A DNA stretch of 64,000 nt. Source: Agarophyton chilense (lineage: Eukaryota > Rhodophyta > Florideophyceae > Gracilariales > Gracilariaceae). Positions 33,754-44,100 of the stretch are shown in pieces (positions within the stretch are counted from its first letter, which is position 1; each line of letters starts with the position of its first letter). Made by a program: the position numbers and the translations under genes. The stretch covers positions 744,001 through 808,000 of the forward strand of contig JARGXX010000080.1 in assembly GCA_030374765.1 (NCBI GenBank). The letters run 5' to 3'. The notes below the pieces were generated by a model. It saw only the letters and a list, made by a program, of their open reading frames with translations. It had not been told where the DNA came from and searched no databases.

Positions 33754-34578
33754 CTACCCATTGAGGAGGACGTTCAAGAAGTTCGTATGGATAGGGGCGG
33801 GGTCACGGTTTCCAATGGATTTTTGGGCGTTAGAAACGTTGTAGAAGTAGACGTTCCGGAACTCAAAGTCTGAGAACGAGGTGGGGAACTGTGTAAGTGT
33901 TTTTACGTGGGCCAGAAGTTTTTGGAGTGTTTCTGTTGTATTGTATGCGATTCCTGTTTCGGATGTGACGATGGCGAGGAGCTCTTTCATTATGGTTGAA
34001 ACGACTGTGCGGTGTTGTACTGCAACTTCGTGCATTGTGATAAAGCCATAAGAGGAGCCGACGAGATTAAAAGCTGATATCCATACGAGTTTTTCGTAGT
34101 AAGCTTTAGAGAAGGAGGGCTGGTCGACGACATGACAAGTGAGGCCTGCGGTACTGAGGCGATTGGGGAGTGCGGGAGCCCATTCGCCGGTGGCAGTTGT
34201 GAGACCATGGGGACTGAGGAGGGTGACACCGTCCTCGGGGGGTGCGTTAAGGGAGGGGACGGCGAGGAAGAGAACGGCTTTGGTGCAGTTTTAGAGCCCA
34301 TAGGTTGAAAGAAGAGGGAGAATGTTTCCGTTCTGAAGGAAGACCAGATCCTCTCTGCGGGAGGAAGGGCAGAATTGAATGACGTCTTCGAGTGAATGAT
34401 TTCTGCCGCAGAAGAAAATGGGGCCGTCGGGGATGTATTGCGCGGAAATCAATTCTTGAGTTGAGAGAAAAGCATCTTGTGGGGTGCCGTTGTTGCGAAG
34501 CAAAGTGCCGATTCGGCCTCTGCCGACAATAACGGCTGGGTCGGAGGTGCAAGGGATGGCAGTGAGAGAGTCGGTCAT
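33754..34578 (-). pseudogene. Ketopantoate-reductase-like protein of Tn1, copy 1, nonsense mutation
   Basis: Same 274-codon gene as 58937-59761 in copy 2. ATG at 34578; TAA at 34291-34293 (CAA in copy 2) truncates it after 95 residues (…LLSTYGL). The rest of the frame stays open to 33754. Otherwise nearly identical, which dates the nonsense change after the duplication of Tn1. Confidence 0.85.
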
Positions 34579-35189
34579 GTTGATTGCGAAAGGTGTTTGG
34601 AGTGCGGTGTGCTTGGAATTGAAGAAGTGGTGGGGGTGGCGAGTGTGGAGATGTGATTAAATAGAGAAGGAGTATGGTTGTGGAGGAATGGGTGTTAGGG
34701 GTTTTTGGGAAGGAGGTTAGATTTATGATATTGAATGGTGTTTATTGTGTTAAAAGTGTAGGAGTGTGTGTTGTTATGGAAGTCATAACGGGAAAGAGGG
34801 CTTATGAGTAATCGGCGGTTTGTGTTACGAATGAGTGTGATTTATTATAAATGAGAAAGCTATGAAATTGGGAGTAGTGAGGGAGCGCTGAACATGATAG
34901 AAGGTGTAGTAATATGGATGGGAGTGTGTGAGTGAGCAATGAGTGGGGTGAAGGGCATCCGGAGCGTAGATGCAGGGGTGTACGAGGGTACTGAAATTGG
35001 GCGAGCGCGCGCGAAAAGCGGGTCAAAAAAAGGAGATAAAAGGCCGGAGGTGGGCGAGAGGATTTTCGAAGGGGGGTGCTGTGTGGGAGGCTGCGGGTAC
35101 TACTGGCCGCACTAAGGTGAGTGCGCTTGCGCTTGCGGTCGCTCTTGTCCATAGCTTTCGCGGGCGTTGGCGATGTCGAGCGGATCCCC
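34579..35189. other. Tn1 spacer, copy 1
   Basis: Non-coding interval between the divergent reductase-like and coiled-coil genes, likely holding both promoters. A long minus-strand frame here (34802-35677) is Ser/Pro/Thr/Phe-rich and reads the complement of the purine-rich coiled-coil gene, so I treat it as a shadow. Confidence 0.4.
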
Positions 35190-35621
35190 ATGGGGCTGGA
35201 GATGGGGAAGCCGTGGAGGGCGAATGAGGAACTGAAGAGGCGTGTGAAGGTGTTGGAAGTGCACATGGAAGGGGTGGGGGTGATTTGGGGTGCGCGGAAG
35301 GTGTTGAAGGAGGTGGGAGAGGAGAGGGGGAGAGCGAAAGGGTCGCCGGTGACGCCAGCGAGACGCGGGGAGCCGGCTGGGATGAAGAAGGGGAGAGAGG
35401 AATGGAAAGGGGGAGGAGTTGGAGAGAGTCGGCTGAAGAAGAGGAGGGTTGGTAAGGATGTGGAGAAGAAGGGTGGGAATGTGTGTGTGGTGGGGCAGCC
35501 GGGTGTGAGGAACTTGAGCAGTGGGGAGGTGGACGAGGTTGAGAATGCGGTGGTGGACTTCTTCAACCTCAAATACCCTCTCGGTGGAACGCTGGAGCCT
35601 AGTAAGCAAAAGGGCCAGTAA
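35190..35621 (+). CDS. Tn1 basic coiled-coil protein, copy 1 (143 aa)
   Basis: ATG at 35190. N-terminal helix with leucine/valine heptads (NEELKRRVKVLEVHMEGVGV), then a Lys/Arg/Gly-rich middle (GRAKGSPVTPARRGEPAGMK, RLKKRRVGKDVEKK) and a last segment VDEVENAVVDFFNLKYPLGG. It could be a small DNA-binding or nuclear accessory protein; family not recognised. The C-terminus (LEPSKQKGQ) differs from copy 2 because a 28-bp segment is in the opposite orientation. The other strand also has long frames, so the coding strand is not certain. Confidence 0.4.
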   Translation: MGLEMGKPWRANEELKRRVKVLEVHMEGVGVIWGARKVLKEVGEERGRAKGSPVTPARRGEPAGMKKGREEWKGGGVGESRLKKRRVGKDVEKKGGNVCVVGQPGVRNLSSGEVDEVENAVVDFFNLKYPLGGTLEPSKQKGQ

Positions 35622-35643
35622 TGAGGTAGAAGGTACTGACGAC
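35602..35643 (+). repeat. Invertible-looking 28-bp segment with one remaining arm, copy 1
   Basis: Loop 35602-35629 (GTAAGCAAAAGGGCCAGTAA...) followed by the 14-base arm AAGGTACTGACGAC (35630-35643). In copy 2 the same loop is reversed relative to the element and both arms are present. Copy 1 has CCTA in place of the outer arm. Confidence 0.8.
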
Positions 35644-35853
35644 TGCCTTGGTATGGATCTCCACCTAGAGCGGTCAAAAGTGACCAGTAAACTGCAAATG
35701 CAGATTAAACTGCATCAAGTGGTCAAAACACTAAGATGCATGGAGTTCTTATTTCCAAAAAATTTTTTTTTCAGGTGCCGAACTAGCGCAATCTGCAAAA
35801 TTCTTAGATTTTTTGGCTATTTATTTACAAAACTAGCTATTTAGCACACTTAT

Positions 35854-35876
35854 CTAGCATTCTGAGAACACAGACG
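35854..35876 (-). repeat. Right terminal inverted repeat of Tn1 copy 1
   Basis: Minus strand reads CGTCTGTGTTCTC...GAATGCTAG. Followed by the GT duplication at 35877-35878. Confidence 0.9.
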
Positions 35877-36666
35877 GTGTGGCTCCTAGGAGGCTTAGCC
35901 TGTCGAATTGCATTTGTGGTCCGTGTGGCCATCTTTAGCTTTCCGGGGAGGTTGACGTGACCGAGATAGTCCACTGAGGCCTGGAAGAAAGCGCATTTGC
36001 TGAGTTTCAGTGTTACTCCAACGTCCTGTAGGATTGTTAGCACCTTCCCTACGTGGCTAAAGTGTTCCTTTACGGTCCGTGAGAAGATTATAACGTCATC
36101 CAAATAGACCAGGGCGAACTTCCATATGATTCTGCACAGTATAATGTCCATTACCCGTTGAAAAGTGGCTGTTTCATTCTTCAAACCAAAGGGCATACGA
36201 GTGAATCTGAGCAGACCTTCATGGAGGGTAAAGGTTGTCAGCGCTCTCGCGTCTTCGGCCAAAGGGATTTGCCAATCTCCCGAGTTAGCATCCAGTGTGG
36301 TAAATACGACAGCTCCACCTATGGAATCCAGACAGTCGTCAGTGTGGGGTACCGGGTATGAGTCCCTCTTGGTTACTGCGTTCAGCTTTCTGTAGTGGAC
36401 ACAGAACCTGACGGAGCCATCTTTCTTCGCCACGAGGACAAGGGGACCTGCCTATTCAGATTATTTTGGAGGCACCTGCTGTATGACTTGAGCTTTGCGC
36501 ATCTTTTCCATCTGGTCGGCGAAAATTTTCTTACCTTTAAGGCTGGTACGGGACGGGTGCTGAAACTGTGGTCTAGCATCATCCTGAAGGTCAATGCGGT
36601 GTGTAGTGGCTCTGATTGCGCCCAGTCTACCTGACCACATGGCCTGGTGTTCCCTGAGAAGATCAA
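35877..36666 (-). pseudogene. Reverse transcriptase of element B, N-terminal part
   Basis: 36433 to 35877 is open and encodes KKDGSVRFCVHYRKLNAVTK, TTLDANSG, MPFGLKNETATFQRVMD and YLDDVIIFS, with catalytic Asp residues intact. It is cut by Tn1 at …KPPRSH and resumes at 28157. The upstream part to 36666 is in another phase, so at least one indel lies near 36430. Confidence 0.85.
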
Positions 36667-36826
36667 GTACCTAGGGCCTATAGGATTCGAATTTTTCGCC
36701 GATGGCGACCGTCTTCTTCCAAGAGTCGACGTCCTCGTCGAAACTTAGCGTCACAAGATTATCCATTTGGGTCTCCATAATGGCCACGGGCGCGGGTAGA
36801 GTTTTACCATTCACCATACCTTTAGG

Positions 36827-37612
36827 TTACGGCACTGGTTTATCTCGGAAGTTGCTGATTGTGACCGAAAAGGACCGGTTGGGGTGGATGTCCATTACTC
36901 CATTGGCCATCAAGGAAATGTGCTTTAGAACCGTTTTCGGGTGGTTCTGAATCGTTACGAGACCTGAGGACTGGAAATGAACCGATACAGCGATTTCGGT
37001 TATCGGGGGTATCGTTATGGTCTTTGACAGGCGACCCTTATTGGACTTCGTGTTTTCGGAGACAAGCGTTCGTTTGCGGCTAGCTTCTGACCCTGGGGTG
37101 GAACCACTTATGGAGATGGAAGGTGCGCCGTAAAACGCGACTTTCCGAAGGCCTGGATAAATGGCCTTAATGTATCTGTCGATGAAGGAGGTTCCTAGGA
37201 TTGCCTCAGCGCCCAACTTAGGACATACAATGAACCACGTGAGGACTTTGAATTGTCCAACCTCGAGCTAAAGTGGTACTATCGCTTTAATGTCCATTGG
37301 TCTACGTGATGCATCCGTACTCCTTGGGGTCTTCTTTGCCTTAACGAAATATTTTCAACGCAGTTAAAGTAGCTTAGGATGGACCAAATTGGGACCAACG
37401 CCTGTGTCCAATACAGCTATGGTCACTCGAGATTTGTCGGAACTAAGTCCGACGGTTACTCGAATTTTATAGTTCTCTTTCCTGAGGATGCAGACGGGGT
37501 CGTTCTTGTGTTCCCATTGTGGTTCATCCTGAGTGGTTTGTATTGGGAGGTGAGGAGCTTTTTGGCTCACGACCGTCCAATTGGTTGAGGCAGGGGCTTG
37601 AAGAGGAAGCAT
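36827..37612 (-). pseudogene. Protease region of element B, broken
   Basis: 37364-37612 encodes VAVLDTG-type active site (IAVLDTGVGPNLVH). 36827-37216 in another frame encodes AEAILGTSFIDRYIKAIYPG, the second conserved protease strand, and the linker to RT (VTIQNHPKTVLKHISLMANG). The two align with element A at 13171 and 13370 onward. Several indels separate them. Confidence 0.75.
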
Positions 37613-37700
37613 TGCCTCGAGTCGTCTCTCTAGAAGTTTTCAAATGAGTTTTCAGTTTCTTCCTGGGGATAGGGTACTTCCACGGGGTCGTACGTAGGAT

Positions 37701-39765
37701 CTACAAGGGCGTGGATCTGTGGGGCTTTGATCGGGGTATCCGGAGACGTGGCAAAGCGTGAGCTTCCAGGGGTCCCTGTGGTTTGTTGCTGTGCCCTGTT
37801 AAACATCCTTCGGATCTCGGCACCCGGTAAGTCTCTTCCTTTAGGGCTAGGAGGGTTTTAAGTGCGTCCTCAGGCAGATATTTCGAACATTCACAAGGGT
37901 GGGTCACTGACAGGCAAAGGAAGCAGGCCCTTGGAGCGCGAACAAAAACGTCCTTGCGGGGCGGAAAGGGAGAATACTTGGGTGTGTGTGGTCCAGTGGT
38001 CGTTGTACTTTCCTGGGAGGTATGTGATGGGGGCCTGAATGGAGGAGCACTGAAGTTGACCGCCAGGACATCTCCCGAATTGGCATACTGGAGTGAAGCA
38101 TCCATGTCCGACTCCGTGGAGCAAACCAAATGGGCTTGGTTGGGTTAACGCAATGGAGTTGAGTGTCCTTTGGTTGTATGAGCGTTGCGCGTGGAGGTCC
38201 TGTATGTTTTGCCATAACCCTCGGCGTAGGTAACGACCTTCGGAGGAGTATTGCGGGTTTTCCGTGTGGTAATTGCGCACATGTGTCCGAATGGCAGGGA
38301 GCAATCCCGTGATGAAGTGACGTTTGAGCCGTCCTTCGGTGAATACATTTCCTCATCGGTAAGTCTTTTTCCATAAGTCGTCTGCGAAGGCCGATTCGCT
38401 CATGTTCGAGTTCTGCCTAAAGGAGATCACCTCCTGGTGGGGATCCATTTTATCGTCGTCCGTGGCGTAAGTTTCCGAGAGGTAATGAACAACCTGAGGT
38501 TATGACCTGAGGAGCTCAAGGTCTTGAGCATCCACGAGGTCAATTGTGCCAGACATCTTTGAAACCACTCCATCACGCGCCTGTTCTGTAAAGAAGATTT
38601 GGAAAAGGTACAGAGCGGCGCCCTCGTAGACACCGTTCCGATCGCAGGCTGTACGGAACATACTGAGAAACCTTAGGACAGCAATGGGATCGGAAACCGA
38701 AAACTTGTCCCTAATGGTTAGTTGCATCCGTTTGGCCCATTTGGCGACTCTGCCAGCCACCGAACCAAAATATTTGGCGGACCAGTCGGCCAGCCGGAGA
38801 TTCTGGTTCTCTAGAACCTTAAGGAAAAGTTCATTTATGGTTGTCAGTAGCCTGAGGCCTCGAACGGCAGCATCATCTGCTTCCGAGTCGGTCGCTTCGG
38901 TCGAGGGTGATTCGGAATCACTCGTGTCCGAATGGTCTCTTCTTTTGCTACTTCTTTTCTTCTTTCTCCTACTGTTGCTTCTTTTCTTCTTTCCAGCGGA
39001 GTAGGAACGTAAAGAATCGATCTCTCTATCAGACACGATGGAGCCCTGAGGTCGCTGTACCTCAAATAATCCGTCGGGTGGGGCAAGCGGTCTCTCTTCT
39101 AGACGCAGAGCTTCTCTTCTGCTCCTCGCTTGTCCCTCTCTTGTATTTTCCTGATGGGCAACCTGTCTCTCATCTAGACACAGAGCTTCTCTTCTGCTCC
39201 TAGATTGTCCCACCATGGGGTTTTCCTGGTGGTAGTCCCGGCGAGGGGCCGATAACGCCGCCACTCCTGGGGGGTTCTGTAGGAGGCTGCCTTATGGAGA
39301 CCGGATGGTTAATTTGTAGTGGGGTGGTTTTAGGAGCCAAATTGCCTGCCTGGCGGGTGACGGCTCCTTGAACGGCCTGTAGGAGGAAGTCTATGAATAA
39401 ATCAGACTCCAATACCTTAGGGACGATTCGCGCGATGAGGTAATCCGTATGGTCGGCGATCGCTGTAGCGAGTCGCACGTCCAGAATGGAATCCACGTGG
39501 GTTGAGCAAAGCTCACGGAGACGGAACCAGAGAAGGGCGGCAAGCCCTGTGGGCATGTTTTCTCGAGTTCCTTCGGTCTGGGGGTTTCTCCTTGAGGTGT
39601 CCCTGGCCTAGAGGTGGCCCTGGTGAAGCGTTCTCGTAAACAAGCCGCCACCGTGGGTTCTCGGCGAAACCTCTCAGGTTTATCCAGTGGGGTCAGTACT
39701 TTTTGCGGTTGGCTCCTCGTGCTCTTGTGGTCGCTAGTGGTATCAACCTGAGAGTCAGGCGACAT
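37701..39765 (-). pseudogene. gag of element B, broken
   Basis: Pieces in several frames. 38500-39264 is the longest: two tandem 25-residue repeats (HQENPMVGQSRSRREALCLD / HQENTREGQARSRREALRLE), a Lys/Arg then acidic Ser tract, and the gag core (RMQLTIRDKFSVSDPIAVLR, FLSMFRTACDRNGVYEGAALY). 37701-38129 holds a degenerate knuckle (CFLCLSVTHPCEC). N-terminal pieces lie at 39200-39765. Order matches gag of element A. Confidence 0.75.
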
Positions 39766-39950
39766 CGCTGGCGTTGTAGTCCCACTTCGTCCTGCCGTAG
39801 GTGTCCTGTGATCGGGTCGGTTGGGTGTGTTTCCTGCATCTATATTTGCGGTTTCTTTTGTACTTCTGGTCTGTTGGGTAATTAAACCAAAGGTTAGAAT
39901 CCGGATAATACTTCGTTCCAGTGGTCCGTTTAATTATTCCGAAGGTTTCT

Positions 39951-39964
39951 AAGTCGGGAGACCA
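39951..39964 (-). other. Primer binding site of element B
   Basis: Minus strand TGGTCTCCCGACTT, three bases after the 5' LTR. Identical to the site in element A. Confidence 0.7.
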
Positions 39965-39967
39965 AAA

Positions 39968-40413
39968 TGTAACGCAATGATTGTTGGGTCAGCCTACGGA
40001 TCTCGACCGGTGGTAGCGTGGTAGAGCGGGTCCTAAGGTTCGAATCCTTGACGACGGCACTCCTAGAGTAATTGGTGCAATGGGCTGGCGTTTACTGCCT
40101 AGTCCTACAGGTTGGAGCTACGGAAACGATGGCTTGACGACCAAAGGGTGGAAGTAATATACCAAAGGGGGTTATTTAGTATCCTATCGGTGCGTACCGT
40201 ACTGTAAGGGAGAAGCGTCACTCGAGCCAAGTAAATAGTACTGGCAAGGCGCTTGATTCTTCAAGGCACTGTAGTATTAATCTATTAAACTAATTAAATT
40301 AAATTAATAATCTACATGAGTCCACCTGAGGTCGACCCGTACACGTGTCACCTGCAAGATCCTTCGGGGCCCGGCAGCTTACAGGGCTCAACCGTTACCA
40401 TCTGTTCTTCACA
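39968..40413 (-). repeat. 5' LTR of element B (446 bp)
   Basis: Same length as the solo LTR at 49168-49613. In element orientation it starts TGTGAAG and ends GCGTTACA. An AT-rich patch near 40265-40312 could be a core promoter. Near its 3' end the opposite strand carries a tRNA-like box pair. Confidence 0.9.
40011..40050 (+). other. tRNA-like A/B boxes within LTR B
   Basis: GGTAGCGTGGTAGAGCGG resembles a tRNA D-arm (GTAGCTCAGTGGTAGAGCG) and GGTTCGAATCC (40037-40047) is an exact pol III B-box, flanked by AAGG/CCTT able to form a T-stem. The boxes are only ~24 bases apart, so an anticodon arm is missing. Orientation is opposite to element transcription. Conserved in the four LTR B copies, with one base changed in some. 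Confidence 0.5.
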
Positions 40414-40454
40414 TATGTAAAGACGTCTTGCGTTGCCGGTGCTTCGCGCTTAAC

Positions 40455-40904
40455 GGGGGGGATGTATAGTATTCTGCAATGTCGGAATGCCGATAGAATT
40501 TTTTTGGCGAGGTATAATGATACTCATTAGTGAGTGCAACGGCTAGGATGAAGTTATGAAGCGGCACCCCGCAGATGGTCCGTGAGGTGGTATGTTACAC
40601 GTGGGATTTCGGTCTGCCACGGCGCATCTGATTCGACTATTCGTAGGGATATACCGGATACTCAACGGTGCATATACTGTTGTGGGTAGCCACGTGGCAA
40701 CCATTATCCCGTACTGTAGAAGGGTTAATCGGCTAACCGAGTTTATATCTAGATATTATTATGTGCAGAGCTCACCCCTGTGCCCCATACTTAAGGCACA
40801 GAGGGGAGGGCCGACTCCAAAGTAAAGGAGAAAACAAACGGGTTCACAACTCACTTGTTCCTTGTTCAGGATTCCTTTACCGGAGATTCGGACAAGCTAC
40901 AACA
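40455..40904 (+). repeat. Putative polypurine tract and LTR of element C
   Basis: Just right of element B, GGGGGGGA (40455-40462) is followed by TGTATAG. A stretch of about 440 bases ending CTACAACA near 40904 has TG...CA ends and a size like LTR B. If right, this is the 3' end of element C with most of pol deleted. No partner LTR is in the window, so the ends are guesses. Confidence 0.35.
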
Positions 40905-41086
40905 AGTAGTTGTCCGTTTCATAGTACCACCCACCCTAATTGGCCAGTGGGGCCTTCCAACCCTTATTTTAGCTCGCTAGTGTTGTGCGCTACCACCCCT
41001 TCCCCTTAGCCCCTCGCACCCATTCGGCAGTTCCGAACACTGTCGCAGGTATCTGCTCTCTCCATAGAGCGGATACTACACAGAGT

Positions 41087-41185
41087 ATGCAAATAATGGC
41101 TAGTGCCTGCGCTGTTGGTCTGGCCTCCAGCTTCGGTACCCCTATCGGCGGTGTGCTCTACGCCTTGGAAACCAGAGCTTCGAGG
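41087..41185 (+). pseudogene. ClC chloride channel/antiporter fragment
   Basis: About 33 residues (QIMASACAVGLASSFGTPIG, GVLYALETRAS) match the ClC segment that follows the GKEGP motif, where AAGVAAAF-x-x-P-x-GG-x-L-x-x-L/I-E is typical. The open frame runs 40985-41350, but the rest does not look like ClC. No other ClC motif was found nearby. Likely a gene fragment or one exon of a broken gene. Confidence 0.5.
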
Positions 41186-44100
41186 TTCCAATCAGTACGT
41201 CAACGCCGACGCCACCTACTAGCCTTCGCCGTCAGCCTCAAACGCTGGTTTACTGAGCCGGACTTCGTTCAACAAGCAATGACCCCACCAGATTTCAGTG
41301 AGTCCCAGACCCAATCCTTGCTCCTCTTGACAGAACCGCAACAGGGATGATTAACGACAGATCTCCACCCTTCTGGGTCCTTCTGAAAGAAGTTTACTCA
41401 CTCATGTACAGTATGTTTTATATTGGCTTGCTCCAGTGACAAGGCACATCCTAGTATCTCACCAGCACTTTCTGCGAAGATATTCTTCTAACATCGCTGT
41501 ATTAGAATGCGGATACTACTTTCGGACTGGTATTCAGGCGCTTAGTCTCATTCTTATGTCTCTTACCGCCATGGTATTTGCGGGAAATAACTCAACAGTG
41601 GAAATTTATGCAAGGAATACAGCGGCATTGTCGCCGTTCGCTATTTTCTCTATTTGTATCAGTGAAGTTATTCTGAGAGATGCTGAGCTGGATTATAAGA
41701 GTTTCATACTTCGTGGAGAGGAAGATGAACTGATATCTGGATTACAACCGCAACTGATTGCTACCGATAGATATCCCTAACTGGTATTGGAATGGGACTT
41801 TGAGATTGGGTTCCAAATGTTTATGGTGATCTATGCTATCACAGTAATCAACATTTTCAGAATGATTCAGGCACTTGCACGACACTGCGCCAACTTGCTG
41901 ATTTGGAAACTGTTGTTGCGTCACATCATAATAAGTACAAAACGTTACCACAGGACTAGGGTGATGATGCGTTTCTCGATTCGTCTCCTATGTTTTCTAT
42001 GTTATTTTTCTGGCCGGAAAGCACAACCTCTACTAAGCGACTTCCTTTACATGATTGCCGATTTATTGCAAACAAAGAACCTTCTTCATTCAAATTGATT
42101 CCTTCGTTCCAGACATGAACCCATCTCTCGACTTCGTACACCGCAGCAACCTTTGTCGATACTAGTGTGCCATCATATGAAATTTGGTTCGTTAATAATA
42201 CTGGATCTTCATCATGTGGATGAAAGGGAAGAAACTCACAGCAATTATGCGGGACCTCAGTAGTAGAAGAAATGTTTCTCAGGTGGTACCTTTTTCGAGC
42301 TTTTGCTCTTTCATGATCCCTGTTCTTCTTTTTGCTTCTGTACTTCCGTTTCTGAACAGGTTCTTTTGTGATGTACTTGTGGCATTCTTTGGGTTGTAAA
42401 AGGCCGAATCGTGGAGCAATCAAACAGTATTGGTTTCTTTTCAGCACATCTCAGCTAGGAGATGCAACAGGAGTTCCTGTGAAGTGCTCAACTTCTTTAC
42501 ACATATAACCAGTATCTTCCCTTTGAACGACTTGTATGAACTTAGAGGACTGTAGAACTAAAGACCAAAGAACAGTGGGCTGTATAACCTGATTAGTTTA
42601 ACCGGAAGAAGATTTCGAAGGAGACTCTAACAAAGAGCCAGTTCCGCTGCTAGAAGATACAGCCATTTTTAGCTTACCAGAGCAATCACGGGTGGAACAC
42701 GCAAATCAACATGAAGGGAAATGGTTCCAAGAAACATATCGAGGCTCGACCAACACCGCCTCTGTCGTTGCCGGTGTGGTAAAGTACTGGTAACATTATC
42801 GCGGAGCTTGCCGATGATGTGCGTAAGATTCTTTCAAGCACCGAATTGTGTCTCCTCGTTCATCCAGTCAATGTCAAGAATTTCGAACCATCCTGCCCAC
42901 CTGTCAGCCAAAAAAATTGGAAGGGTGCTACTGTGCCAACAAAAGTGGATAGTTTTGAACAAGTTTCTCTCCAGATGAAAGATCAACTGTTACTCTCGCT
43001 TCATCCACTGTAGATGCTCATGGTCGTATGCGACGTGGTACTGCTTCCTTTCATTTTACCGGGAGAACAACGGAAACTGCTTGCATAAAGTTGAAGATGC
43101 TTAAGAACGTCATGGTTCCGAAAAGGAAGACCAGGCTCGTCACATGAACTAGTTTTTTCATCCCCGACATTGTTTTCGTGGAAAGTGTGTGAAGATCTGT
43201 GGAAAGAACTCTTTCCTGATAGTAAGCAAGTCTTTAAAGAGTTGTTGATGCGGCCAGTACTTATTATAACGAGACCACGACAACCATGACAATGCCACTG
43301 AAGCTGCTAATCCGATGATTCTGTAAATCACCGGTTCGTGTATGCGTTAGTCACTCTATCCTGTGCCCACACCATTCTTGCGTTTGTGTTGGAGTACGTC
43401 GCCCGCCATGATATGCGTATCATGTTGAAAACAGCTGAATTATGGGGATATGTTGGGACAAAGCACTACCTTTACTGAAAGAACAGGGATGGAGAACCTG
43501 CGAAAACCAAAAACCTTTTCTTCGGAACCATTCATGCAGGAACTATGTCGAAGAGTTAGCTCAGAAGTGAAGAAATAACAACCACATTTTCAGAGAGCTA
43601 GGCTCTGGCCTTTCTCCATTCCCGATTGTTTAGAGACTTTGCTCTAGATTCAGCAGGTGCAATATCAGACACATTTGATGATTTCTTCTTTGCTTTTCTC
43701 TTTGACTGCAGCCAGAAATTCTTAGTTATCTCGTATGATACAATATCTCTCAGATTTACACATTTCCCATATCCACGGGACAAAAGGCCCCGTTCCCTCC
43801 CTTCGTTTGATTGAAGAGGATTATCAATTCCTCCCTGGGCATTGGTGGTCTCGCAATTCTTTTTGTAGTATGCCTTATTTGACTGCATACTATCTTCATC
43901 TTTTTCATCACTTTCAAAGTGATGATCATTTTCCATATTCCTGGTCACGACGACCTTATGCTCTGCATCACGCAAGCAAGGTTTATCGATACTGCAGGAT
44001 GTCTTGGGTCGATTTTTGCTGCGCGAACGATCCGGTGAATTATTATTTGCGATCTCATCTTCTTCACTGAGTTTCCGACGCTTGGATTACGATATAAAGG

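Larger units (their letters stand above)
28160..35876 (+). mobile_element. TIR DNA transposon Tn1, copy 1 (7717 bp), inserted in element B pol
   Basis: Bounded by 23-bp terminal inverted repeats (28160-28182 and 35854-35876) beginning CGTC(A/T)GTGTTCTC, two mismatches. GT precedes and follows. Removing the element plus one GT rejoins the host RT frame exactly (…RSH-T-ELRS…, aligned with element A), which fixes the boundaries. Contents: transposase (plus), unknown ~540-aa protein (minus), ketopantoate-reductase-like protein (minus), basic coiled-coil protein (plus). Subterminal ACTAG boxes lie inside both ends. A transposase of the Tnp2/Plavaka (CMC) type and a 2-bp duplication agree with each other. 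Copy 1 has nonsense mutations in three genes. Confidence 0.9.
22492..40413 (-). mobile_element. Ty3/gypsy LTR retrotransposon, element B, split by transposon Tn1
   Basis: Read on the minus strand: 5' LTR (39968-40413), primer site, gag, protease, RT, [Tn1 insertion 28160-35876], RNase H, integrase-chromodomain, antisense ORF, polypurine tract, 3' LTR (22492-22879). TATG precedes 22492 and follows 40413, a 4-bp (possibly 5-bp TATGT) target duplication. Without Tn1 it would be about 10.2 kb. gag and protease are broken many times; RNase H-integrase has one frameshift and one TGA. It inserted into element C. Confidence 0.85.

Noticed and set aside
34802-35677. 291-codon minus-strand frame in Tn1, also 57943-58713 plus
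   Set aside because: Ser/Pro/Phe-rich complement of the purine-rich coiled-coil gene and its promoter; no domain. Kept only as an alternative.
28160-35876. 8-bp hAT-type target duplication for Tn1
   Set aside because: The flanks ACCGTCTG/GACGACTG match at only 5 of 8 and would not restore the RT frame. Extending the TIR to CGTC with a GT duplication restores it exactly.
40011-40050. A genuine tRNA gene in LTR B
   Set aside because: The A and B boxes are too close, there is no anticodon arm, and no acceptor stem could be paired. Reported only as tRNA-like.
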